Assembly: GCA_947568835.1 (NCBI GenBank)
Contig: OX387611.1
Span: 12,562,350-12,626,349 of the forward strand
DNA: 64,000 bases
Direction: 5' to 3'
Origin: Protonemura montana
Lineage: Eukaryota; Arthropoda; Insecta; Plecoptera; Nemouridae
This document shows, in pieces, positions 40,555-49,329 of the stretch. A program made the translations under genes and the position numbers. The notes below the pieces were generated by a model. That model had not been told where the DNA came from, did not search any database, and was given only the letters and a program-made list of their open reading frames with translations. Position 1 is the stretch's first letter. Each line of letters opens with the position of its first letter.

Positions 40555-40861
40555 GGTTTTTAGACTCATGTCTACTTGATTTATCCTTAGCACAAGTTTT
40601 TAGAAAAACTATTTCAACTGGGTTTTGAATGCTAAGTAGAGGGCTACTAAATTTCCCAACGTTTTGCAACAAATACTAGTTACTTCTTCAGAGGTTTGAG
40701 CAGTCCTGACAATTTTCCGATTTTGTGTGGTTCTTTTGTTATTGGAAAATTGTCAGGACTGCTCTTACCCTTGAGGAAGTAACTAGTATGTGTTGCGAAA
40801 CGTTGAGAAATTTAGTAGCCCTTTACTTAGCATTCAAAACCCAGTTGAAATAGTTTTTCTA
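40555..40861. mobile_element. Foldback element 1 (307 bp) with 13-bp target duplication
   Basis: Two inverted arms, 40602-40718 and 40744-40861, match over about 117 bp around a loop of about 25 bp; each carries AACTATTTCAACTGGGTTTT or its complement. The left end has a further 47 bp (GGTTTTTAGACTCATG and onward) that is absent from the right end but present in mirrored form at the right end of the copy at 46707-47318. The direct repeat ATGAACGTATAGT lies exactly at 40542-40554 and 40862-40874, so the insertion is flanked by a perfect 13-bp duplication. No coding capacity. Confidence 0.85.
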
Positions 40862-40865
40862 ATGA

Positions 40866-42125
40866 ACGTATAGTATTACCGACAGCCAACACGGTTTCAG
40901 GAAAAACCGATCCACAACCTCTGCGATTTTCCAATTCCTTACCACACTCCACACCCAACTAGACAAAGGCAACAACTCTCTTGGCATTTTTTATGACCTT
41001 TCAAAGGCCTTCGATACCATCGACCATAAACTCCTTCTCCACAAACTAAACCAATATGGTATCCAGGACACGGCTAACGACTGGATCTCCTCTTTCCTGT
41101 CAAACCGCTCCCAACGGGTATCCCTTCCTTCCACCACTTCCCCTCCCCTCACCCCATCCCTATCCTCCGCCAAAATAATACACTGCGGTGTGCCACAAGG
41201 CTCGGTGCTTGCCCCACTTCTTTTTCTCCTTTACATCAACGATCTACCCAATCTCATCACTCTCGGCAACCTGTACCAATACGCCGACGACACCAACCAT
41301 CTCCTCACCTCCACAAAAACCCAGCCCATCACCGCCCTCATATCCTCCGCCAATCAGCAAACCAATGCCATGGCCTCTTACTGCTCCAATAACAAACTAG
41401 CCCTACAACCCTCCAAAACAGCCTTCATCCACTTCCATCTCAAATCCAATCCCCCTACCATTTCCCCCCTAATCAAAATCAATCATCACACGATTCCCAG
41501 TACTCCGGCCACTAAATTCCTAGGCATCTACATCACCCCCACACTGGACTGGTCCACCCACATCCAGCATACTTTCACCAAAATTCAAAGTTCCTGCTAT
41601 CTTCTCAGACGCCTAAAGCCCATCGTCAATCCCAATTCCCTCCTCCTAGTCTACCATGCCCACTTACACTCCCACCTATCCTACGGCCTGCTCTTCTGGG
41701 GCAACTCATCCTCCTCCAAACGCATCCTTATCCTGCAAAAACAAGCCATCCGCATCCTAGCAGGAGTCTCCCGCCGCCAATCCGCCAAACCCCACTTCAC
41801 AAAACTATCCATCCTCACACTCCCCTGCACACTCATACAGATTGCTTCCACTTATGTCCGCACCCACCCTGATCAATTCCCCCCCAACTCCTCAGTCCAT
41901 CACCACACCACCAGAAACAGAAACAACATAAGACTACCGACTCACGCCCACTCCTCCTTCACAAATAGCCCCCACTACATCTGCACAATAATCTACAACA
42001 AACTCCCAGCCTCAATCGTCAGTTCAACCTCCCTCACATCGTTTGAAAGCCAGCTTAAGTCCTTCCTAATCCAACACCCCTTCTATACCCTCTCAGAATA
42101 CCTCAATCATGACACCTCCCATTAG
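40866..42125 (+). CDS. 5'-truncated non-LTR retrotransposon reverse transcriptase (LINE 1)
   Basis: One uninterrupted frame of about 419 codons. From 40884 it reads SQHGFRKNRSTTSA, then RT motif A (FYDLSKAFDTIDH near 40990), motif B (GVPQGSVLAPLLF from about 41187), the catalytic YADDT near 41280, the TKFLGIYI motif near 41512, and a C-terminal domain with HHHTTRNRNN and YNKLPASI, as in Jockey/CR1-type LINEs. It ends TAG at 42123. The endonuclease and start of the RT are missing, and the in-frame TGA at 40863 lies in flanking sequence, so this is a dead 5'-truncated copy whose remaining frame is undamaged and hence young. The coding strand is strikingly C-rich compared with its surroundings. 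A GTG at 41190 is internal and not a start. The 3' UTR follows to about 42460. Confidence 0.9.
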   Translation, partial: TYSITDSQHGFRKNRSTTSAIFQFLTTLHTQLDKGNNSLGIFYDLSKAFDTIDHKLLLHKLNQYGIQDTANDWISSFLSNRSQRVSLPSTTSPPLTPSLSSAKIIHCGVPQGSVLAPLLFLLYINDLPNLITLGNLYQYADDTNHLLTSTKTQPITALISSANQQTNAMASYCSNNKLALQPSKTAFIHFHLKSNPPTISPLIKINHHTIPSTPATKFLGIYITPTLDWSTHIQHTFTKIQSSCYLLRRLKPIVNPNSLLLVYHAHLHSHLSYGLLFWGNSSSSKRILILQKQAIRILAGVSRRQSAKPHFTKLSILTLPCTLIQIASTYVRTHPDQFPPNSSVHHHTTRNRNNIRLPTHAHSSFTNSPHYICTIIYNKLPASIVSSTSLTSFESQLKSFLIQHPFYTLSEYLNHDTSH

Positions 42126-42460
42126 CCTCCATCCCACCACCAAACTCTAACTGTACCTAGACCATAGACCCAGCCTCCCAACATCTAACCCTGTATCATA
42201 TCTGTATCATATCTGTATCATAACTGTATCATATCTTTCACCATCATTCACCAAAACCATACCATCATTATTATTATTATTTAAACATCATTTATCCTTC
42301 ACCACTCATCTACATGTATCATATGATCATATAAAATTATTCTATTCTAACCATACGCATAATCATAGCATAATCATATCACATAGCATAATCATAATCA
42401 TTGACGATACCCATACCATGTACAATGTACTAGTCAACGGGATAATAAATACAATACAAT
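42126..42460 (+). mobile_element. 3' UTR and tail of LINE 1
   Basis: The UTR holds four copies of TGTATCATATC-like 11-mers at 42192-42236 and an ATT run near 42266-42281. It ends CCCATACCATGTACAATG (about 42409), then AATAAATACAATACAAT at 42444-42460. The string CCCATAMCATGTACAATG also occurs near the 3' end of LINE 2 (63743), so the two LINEs share a 3' signal. Confidence 0.75.
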
Positions 42461-43371
42461 TTGTTAAAAATAAGATTCCTCGTGTTCAGGTCAATAGTTT
42501 TATGTGAATGAATTATAAATGTAATGAAAATAGCAGGACTGCTACATAAATAAATAAATCAACATTATATTTACTGATCTAATATCATTCATTATAGAAA
42601 TATGTATCGCTATATAATAATAATTATTATTATTACCTAGCAACTGCAGCAATATTAGTACAATGTTATAATATATCATATTATTAGCATTATTATTTAA
42701 ATTTGATTGACAATTGGTTTTATAGAAGATCAACTAGCAGTACCCGCTGCTGAGTATATGTATTTTACAAACTAAAGAAAATTGAATTGTACGTATATAT
42801 GCTGTAAGTACAGGATTAATATTAATAACTGGAATATTAAGACATTGCTTCTAAGAACAGTGAGGGTCTGCATACTCATCTGTCTTGGAGAGAATGGAAG
42901 GTGCTTGAGACTAGTGCAGCAAAATAGGCTGCTGCTGGGAATTTAACTACGGGTGCAAATCCACAGAGGGTGTCACATAGAAGCAACTCTGATGTATTTT
43001 TTAAATGACGATCGCTACAAATGTGGACCGAGAAGGATGCAGCATGAAGACATCATGGAATGCAGGGGACAGTTGTTAAGCCCAGAATGCCGTGAAGCAG
43101 GAAGCTTCCACTGCCATTCCTTCCCATCTCAACTGCAAGGAAACAAAGCGACAGGAATCCTAAAGTAATGGCTTTATCTTAACATTTACAAATCTCAGAC
43201 TATTTTCCGCTGCTTATGAAATAACATACTGTAAGGTAAGTAAAAAGTGAGAATGATTAATCGACAAGCACTTTTGTAAATGTTTGATGGCTAGACTAAC
43301 TAAAGCAGTCCATGCTGTAAAAAAATAAAATAAAATAAAAAAATAAATCTTCCATCTCAGTGAGAGATTTC
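42461..43371. other. AT-rich stretch without recognisable genes
   Basis: Includes ATAATAATTATTATTATT-like simple sequence near 42616-42640 and an A-rich run (43318-43346) just before the tRNA-like piece. No frame with recognisable content. Confidence 0.5.
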
Positions 43372-43440
43372 CCGCTGCAGTGGTCGAGTGGCTACACGGT
43401 GTACTTGATGTTCGACCCCCACTGCTCTGACGTCATAGCA
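43372..43440 (+). repeat. tRNA-like SINE head, plus strand
   Basis: TGGTCGAGTGGCTACACG fits a Pol III A box, and GTTCGACCCCCAC about 13 bases later fits a B box. The two are closer than in a functional tRNA and no acceptor stem closes, so this is a tRNA-derived repeat with part of the middle lost. Confidence 0.5.
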
Positions 43441-44420
43441 GAGGTCATAGTAACAAAAATGGCTGCAGCCGTCCGACTAAAGTTTTCTGCAAAATTCGCT
43501 GAATACATCGAAATAAAGTCACTACGTGTTGAGGAAGGCTGGAATATTATCCGGAATGTCCAGAAACCGTGTGTGAACAGGTAATTCAATCGGATATGTC
43601 TGAATCCCGCCACGTTAAAGTAATGCCGACTTGATTCCTTCTGCACGTGGCCACTACATTTTCTCATAAGTCATGAAATGTATTTTCTTTACTTTACAGT
43701 GGATCTGTAGAATCGTAGGAGACAGCAATGTTTGACGATGATAATCTAGTAGTTCACACGAAAGCCCAGGTCTATGAACTGTGCCTGTCGATGTCATGAC
43801 AATGTGCCATCGCCGTGGTGTCTCTTGGCAAAGTATCAAGGTAAGACTAAGGAATTTCATTTTATTTAATAAGAGAAAAAGCTTCCCTTGAAGAACAGTT
43901 GTTACATGTTCAAGTTTGATTTCGTACCTTCCAACAGACTGCGCCGCGTCAGGTAGGATAATGTGATCTTGCAGCCTAGAGTTTACTAAAATTGTTCTAC
44001 TTAAGTGTATTAAAGTGTATTGAAATTGTAGAAGTGCCTGCAAGTATGATTATTTTGAGAGGAAGGTTTCAGAAAGCTCTGTACACCGAATGTCAAGAAA
44101 TCTTACCGCAGTCTCCGAGCTTTAGTTTGGTTGATGCAAGTCCCATGTTTTGAAGCCTAACTCCCTTTGTCTGCATTGCAGGTTTACTGGTCTCCATGGT
44201 GATCTGTGGGAAGCAAACAACATCTAGGTCTTGTCAGGAACATGAAGGTATTTATTTCAGTCTATCCAAGCGTTATCATTGAATGTCTGGAATCCTGGCG
44301 CAGACTTCACTAACATTTGACCAGAGATAAAAGATAGGGAAGGGAGATACGTAGCCCAAGGCAGAGCAGGTGGGCTCGGTACTTTCTTAGTACTCAACGG
44401 TGTTACGGAATAGGAAAGCG
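43441..44420. other. No gene recognised
   Basis: Several frames of 70 to 130 codons occur on both strands between 43360 and 44043, overlapping one another with no shared motif, splice pattern or codon preference. I treat them as chance frames. Confidence 0.4.
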
Positions 44421-44424
44421 GCGC

Positions 44425-44635
44425 TAGTAGTAGCAAACCGCTGTAGGTACCGCGGAATTCGAAAAAACCGTAGTGCATAAGAACCGCACCACTGCGCTAG
44501 TGGTTGTTTGTACGAGCGGATACGCGCCGAGTTTAAAAGACCCGTAGTTCATGAAACCCAAGCCGCGCGCTAGAAGCACTTACCAACGCGCGTAGCGCTG
44601 AGTTTGAATCGGGGAACATTTGATTTTATTTATTA
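44425..44635 (-). repeat. tRNA-like SINE fragment, GC-rich
   Basis: On the minus strand CACTAGCGCAGTGGTGCGG resembles an A box, followed about 25 bases later by a TTTCGAATTCCGCGG B-box-like string. A neighbouring GCGC-rich stretch (about 44560-44620) reads like a second, more decayed head. The stretch is far richer in CpG than its surroundings. Confidence 0.35.
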
Positions 44636-45450
44636 GTTACAATTTGTATTCATACAGGTGGTAACTTTTTTTTTTTAATTAAGAATATAGATAGTAAAAT
44701 ATAAGTAATTAATATTAATTATAATGATAACTATATTAATGATGATAAAAATAATAATTGATAACAATATTAATATTCACGATAAAATAATCTTAGGAAC
44801 TATGAACTTCTCTCAATTTCTCCGCTCGAGTAATAGACAACAGGCAAGGTGATGATTTGTTCACTTTAGCGACTCGGTTGCTGTATCTGACATCTGTGCT
44901 TGTCCGCTCTAAATGCTTACATTTTTTGATGTTCGGAATAACACTCGTTTTTCAATGACGTACAGCCTGAAATAATTTCCCACGACCGTAATATGCGGTC
45001 ATGGCTGTCAAAGTGTTCATATCAGAGACTAAACCCAGTGCTGACTGCTGATACTGCAAGAAAGTCCACAAATGTAGCTTTTTGATTTATTATTATGGCA
45101 CTGGCTTATCTTAAATTATCAGCAAGTCGATTAAGAATTAATTTGTTGCGCCATTTCAAACACCGCGGAACTTTTGCTCCAACATCGACAACTATTGACT
45201 TTGCTGCTTACGACCACTCACGGTTAATTTGCTTAACTTATACAATTGCTTCTGTCAATGTAAGAGTGTGAATAGCTAGTTTGGAACGAAGATTAAAACA
45301 GGTGTATGCAAAAATATGGGAAACACGTAGTAGCGGGTGCAAACTTGATCGCTATCGATCGACGGCCATTTGAAATGAAAGGTCGAAATTGTTGTTGTAG
45401 CTACACAAAGAATACGTTAAAAAGGAAAACGTCAGATTTTCCATGGCAAC
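44636..45450. other. No gene recognised
   Basis: AT-rich sequence with a T run at about 44667 and ATTAAT-type simple sequence to about 44790. No coding signal. Confidence 0.45.
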
Positions 45451-46064
45451 TATTGACGCGGACACGTCAAGTTGCTCATGTTTAAATCTGAATATTCCCA
45501 ACTGCAGTCATTAAAGACGGCATCGTTTTCATCTACAGCACTGAATTACTAGCTGTGCAAATAAATCACGCGATGATAGCAGCCCAAGGATGGCCGTGGC
45601 CTGGTGGATAGGTACAGTACGCATGGAAAGATAAATCATCCAGGGTGATTCCACCACATTTTCAACTACTGCTGAAATTGTACAAAGTCAAGATTGCGCT
45701 TGATGGCGGTAATTCACTTGGTAAGTAACAATGACGATCGACAGCCCGGGTAGTGGAAAAGAATATACCTATGCCGGCTAGCCAAGTTATTTGATAATTG
45801 TCGGAATCGAGCTTCTGACATTTTGAGGAATTGCATTTTGGTATTTTTAACGCCGACACAGCTCTCCAAGCAACGTCAGGTACATCGCCAGTTTTGACGC
45901 GGATATGACAAGTTTTGCAGATAAAGGTCTGAATTTTGCCGACTGTAGTAAACGATGCTATTGTTGTGGCAAAAAACCACCCGGCGGCAGCTCGTCTGGG
46001 ATGGTCGCGGCCCGACGAGCAGGTACGCGGGGGAAGGGTCGCAAAAACTCAGGGATATTTCTCT
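45451..46064 (+). repeat. Diverged direct repeat, about 440 bp apart
   Basis: The stretch 45451-45660 resembles 45892-46064. Both begin TTGACGCGGA, pass through AAATCTGAAT or GGTCTGAATT and CAACTGCAG or CGACTGTAG, and then GGATGGCCGTGGCC or GGATGGTCGCGGCC. Identity is patchy, with many small indels. Nature unknown; it may be two copies of an old mobile element. Confidence 0.4.
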
Positions 46065-46389
46065 AAAATATCAACAGCTACTGATATTTTACGAAGACGA
46101 GAGTTGGGCGATACAAATTTCAGCTCGCATGGGTTTTTCTCGGCTGCTTGAATTGTTAGTCATTTAAATAATACTCATTTCGGTTCGCTGCTCGGGCCGG
46201 CAAATTTAATTTCACAGAGCATCGAATTTGAAGTGTTTTAGTTGAACAATTAGACGTTTGGAAGACCACGGATGATACTTAATTAAAATGACACCCAGTC
46301 AACCAAACGAGCAAAATGACCTGTTCTATCGACTACAGCAACTACTACAGTTCTAGGCTCTAGGTTCTAGTAACCTCTTTGATAGTTCT

Positions 46390-46634
46390 GCTTTCAACTC
46401 CCCTTCCTTAAGGTCTCCTATATGTTTGGTTTTTATCTCATTTTTTTGCAAGTATTTTGCACCCCATTACGTATAGGGCTGCTCTTTTCTGTACTTTTTC
46501 CACCTTTTGGTTGTCTCTGTCATTAGATGTCTCCCAAACATGTCCAGCATACTCTAGCAGTGGTCTCACTAGTGCAGTGCATGACTTTTCCTTGACATCA
46601 ACTAAACTTTGTTTCAACTCAACTTGGGCTCATG
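46390..46634 (-). pseudogene. LINE reverse transcriptase C-terminal fossil
   Basis: On the minus strand 46441-46629 reads without a stop: it includes CTALVRPLLEYAGHVWET, then KVEKVQKRAALYVMG. This is the conserved stretch after the RT palm in L2/CR1-type LINEs, where a VRP-x-LEYA-x-x-VW motif precedes E-x-VQ-R-A-A. Stops at 46438 and 46630, and out-of-frame remains beyond them, show an old fragment. No 3' tail can be traced. It is not the same lineage as the two longer LINEs in the window. Confidence 0.75.
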
Positions 46635-46706
46635 ATTTTATGTCAAGTTAGTCAACAAAAACAAAGCATTGCTTGAAAGGAAATGTTTTGTGATTTAGAA
46701 ATATGT

Positions 46707-47318
46707 CACTAGTTTTAACAAAAACTATTTCAACTGGGTTTTGAATGCTAAGTGAAGAACAACTGAATTTCCCTACGTTTCGTAACTTGAACCTGTTACT
46801 TTATCAAGGGTTAAAGCAGTCCTGACAATTTTCCAATAACAATAACAATATAAATAACAAGTGTAAAAGCAATGATAATGAATCTCTATGGGGAGAGATG
46901 TGGGAAGTTGGAAGATTGATTGGCAAGACTTCGAGAGAAGAGAACACAACTGGATGTTGTATTAGAATGAAATCTGATTTAAATTGCAAACGCTTGCAAT
47001 GCGCGGGGTATTTTATTATTATCAACACTATAACCGTCTCAGAAATTGATGCCCAAACGCGGATGTTTGGGCATCAATTTTTGAGACGGTTTTACTGGAG
47101 GTTGTAGATGACATTTTAGGTAATTGTTATAATTTGTTAGAGTTCTTTTGTTATCAGAAAATTGTCAGGACTGCTCTTACCCTTGATAAAGTAACAGGTA
47201 CAAGTTACGAAACGTTGGGAAATTTAGTTGTCCTTTACTTAGCATTGAAAACCCAGTTGAAATAGTTTTTGTTAAAACTAGTGCTAAGATTAGATCAAGT
47301 AGACATGAGTCTAAAAAC
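46707..47318. mobile_element. Foldback element 2, longer copy
   Basis: The inverted arms 46707-46834 and about 47157-47293 match those of the element at 40555-40861. The right end keeps the outer part (GATCAAGTAGACATGAGTC and so on to 47318), the mirror image of the outer left end of element 1; the left end here is truncated. The 320-bp interior differs from element 1 and contains a strong hairpin. No target duplication is clear. Confidence 0.8.
47032..47091. repeat. 27-bp perfect-type hairpin inside foldback element 2
   Basis: AACCGTCTCA and onward (47032-47058) pairs with GTTTGGGCATCAATTTTTGA and onward (47065-47091), 26 of 27 positions, around a 6-base loop. Confidence 0.9.
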
Positions 47319-47867
47319 AATCATATTTTCCAGTCACTATTTTCTATGAGTGTTAAATCTCTGTTGGTTTGGATCCAAATATTACAATATTTATTACAAT
47401 ATTTACAATAAATATCACACAAAGAGAAAATATTTCTGGCTTCAGAATAACATTTGGCTGCGATAAAAAAAATTTCACATTTTAACGAAAAAATCTTTTT
47501 TGTTTTGCATTTGAGTCTTGTTTAAAACCTTGGAACTGAATTAGAGACGGTCACGTGGCACAGTTGGCTATCCTGGTTTGTCTAAATGCTTCCCTCATTT
47601 TGTAGGTTGGTATTCCCTCCTGGCTTGACCCAGCACTTGGACCGGCAGCATCCAGCAACATCGGCAATCAACATCAACTCAGGAAACTTCATTCTACGTC
47701 GATAGAAGATCAGGAAAACCATCCGCGTTGTACACTTTCCATCACTCGGGGAGAAAAGCAAGGTTTTTATTTCATCATTGTGATGGATTCTTGGCTGCAA
47801 TGGAGGAAACACAATGCATTGTTAGGAATAAAACAAGTGCAGGATGTGAATCAAAGGGGTGCCGTCT
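47319..47867. other. No gene recognised
   Basis: AT-rich sequence with ATTACAATATTTATT-like repeats near 47380-47410. Short overlapping frames only. Confidence 0.45.
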
Positions 47868-48030
47868 AACTGCGGCTCTGTTTTCTGCAGCCCTGTTTTC
47901 TGCGCCTCAAACTAGCGTTTTGTGCGCCTCTGTTTTGTGCGGCCCTAGCTGCCGACTCGTAATGTGCTCCTCAGCAAACTGCGCCCCAAAGTGACCGATG
48001 TATTTAGGACGGAGAAACTATTTCTCAGCT
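47868..48030 (+). repeat. 15-bp minisatellite-like repeat, plus copy
   Basis: Irregular copies of CTGCGGCTCTGTTTT (CTGCAGCCCTGTTTT, GTGCGCCTCTGTTTT and similar), followed by GACCGATGT-x-TTT-x-GGACGG. The same arrangement lies inverted at 52947-53115. Confidence 0.7.
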
Positions 48031-48480
48031 AGTGTATTCTGCGGCCGACCTTGGGCAGTCACGGGGTGCTAACCCTTAGCCATAGACAACCCAACCAACA
48101 TCAACGGCTCACTGGGAAGTGAAAACCAAGGCGTTTGAAATCAAAGCTATGCAGCCACGACAGGTGACAAAGTGACTGGTAGGTAAATTCGTTGAATTAT
48201 TGCGACCCAATTTGTGGAGTTTAACAACGCTCTGATCTAACAACGGGGCCCGATGCACTTGCTAAAATCTTTGGTGAATAAGTGGATGATAATTAGGATA
48301 ATGATTAGCCTAACCTAGCCTACAACTGAAAAGTGGAGATCCGGAGACTGCCCTTTGCCTACTTCTGTCGTAGAGCATTAAGAAACCAACGGCTTTAAGT
48401 CACAAGTACTGGTAGAACTCGAGCAACTCCACTAATCTGACAAGGGGTTGAAAAATAAGTTGAACAAAGTTGTTAATACG
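48031..48480. other. No gene recognised
   Basis: Mixed-composition sequence with no repeat, RNA gene or long frame that I can assign. Confidence 0.45.
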
Positions 48481-48483
48481 TAA

Positions 48484-48562
48484 CGTCTCTCCAACCTCGC
48501 TCCCGCACTTACATGTGTATGATGGAAACCCATCCAATACCTCAGTGATGTATTGGTCAATG
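48484..48562 (-). repeat. Isolated, diverged monomer of the 91-bp satellite
   Basis: Carries CTCTCCAACCTCGCTCCCG, ATGTGTATGATGG and ACCCATCCAATACCT in the order found in the 91-bp array 0.8 kb to the right. The following CGTACCCCCACT string recurs just left of the array at about 49308, so flank and monomer were probably copied together. Confidence 0.7.
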
Positions 48563-49329
48563 CACGCGGGTGTACCCAGTCCACCCACTATTAATTTTAT
48601 TTTTGGCCGTACCCCCACTTTGAATTTTTGAGGGAACGCAGGTGAACGCACGGGAAAGCAGTATTAAATTATGATTATTCGAAATATCCTGCACTTCTTT
48701 ATTTTCAAGGCGAAAATATCCCAGTTACGGGTTTCATTCCTAATAATCCACTTACTTAAAAATAGACCTAGCAAGAATGGCACTGTATGCGAACGTACTA
48801 AGAGTAGGTAGGCTGGAATTATGTCGGCGTCGCGACTTGCAACAAAGGGGTTAGTTAGAACCATATTACTGTTATCACTTAGGGAAGTCGGTAGCCGCTT
48901 TCGCGGCGTCGCACGGCGGTGCAAGCTCTCAGAAGCAAGCCCGCTTCAAAAAATAAGAATTCGCAGGAAAGATAAAAAAACAAAGAATAACCAAAATGCC
49001 ACATACGAGCCACACTGGACGAGTTAGTTCTATTCAAGATACAGAAGAGGAAGCAAGTGGATTTGCATTCCCTATCGGGTAATTAAAAATGCAGTTCTGA
49101 CCATGTCATTCCAAGCCCAATTTCATCGTAAACTCGTAGATTGACTCCAAAAGAAACCTTAGAATAAAAATTCACTTGGAGCTGCGCCCGAAGCCCCCTA
49201 TTTCCCACTCTTTCGGTGCATTCGCCTTGGGTCTCCTCATCCCCCCCCCCCCCCCCCCGCGCGGCCCGCCGACACAAAAAAATTATAAAATATGTCATTT
49301 TTGCGTACCCCCACTAAAAATTTACGAAT
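48563..49329. other. Left flank of the 91-bp array, with an 18-C run
   Basis: No gene recognised. A homopolymer of 18 C lies at 49241-49258, followed by GCGCGGCCCGCCG. Confidence 0.6.

Noticed and set aside
41190-41192. GTG as start codon of an RT gene
   Set aside because: The same frame is open back to 40866 and contains RT motif A upstream, so GTG is an internal valine in a truncated element.
43360-44043. Overlapping ORFs of 74, 91 and 129 codons
   Set aside because: They lie on both strands over a tRNA-like repeat, with no shared motif, splice pattern or codon bias.
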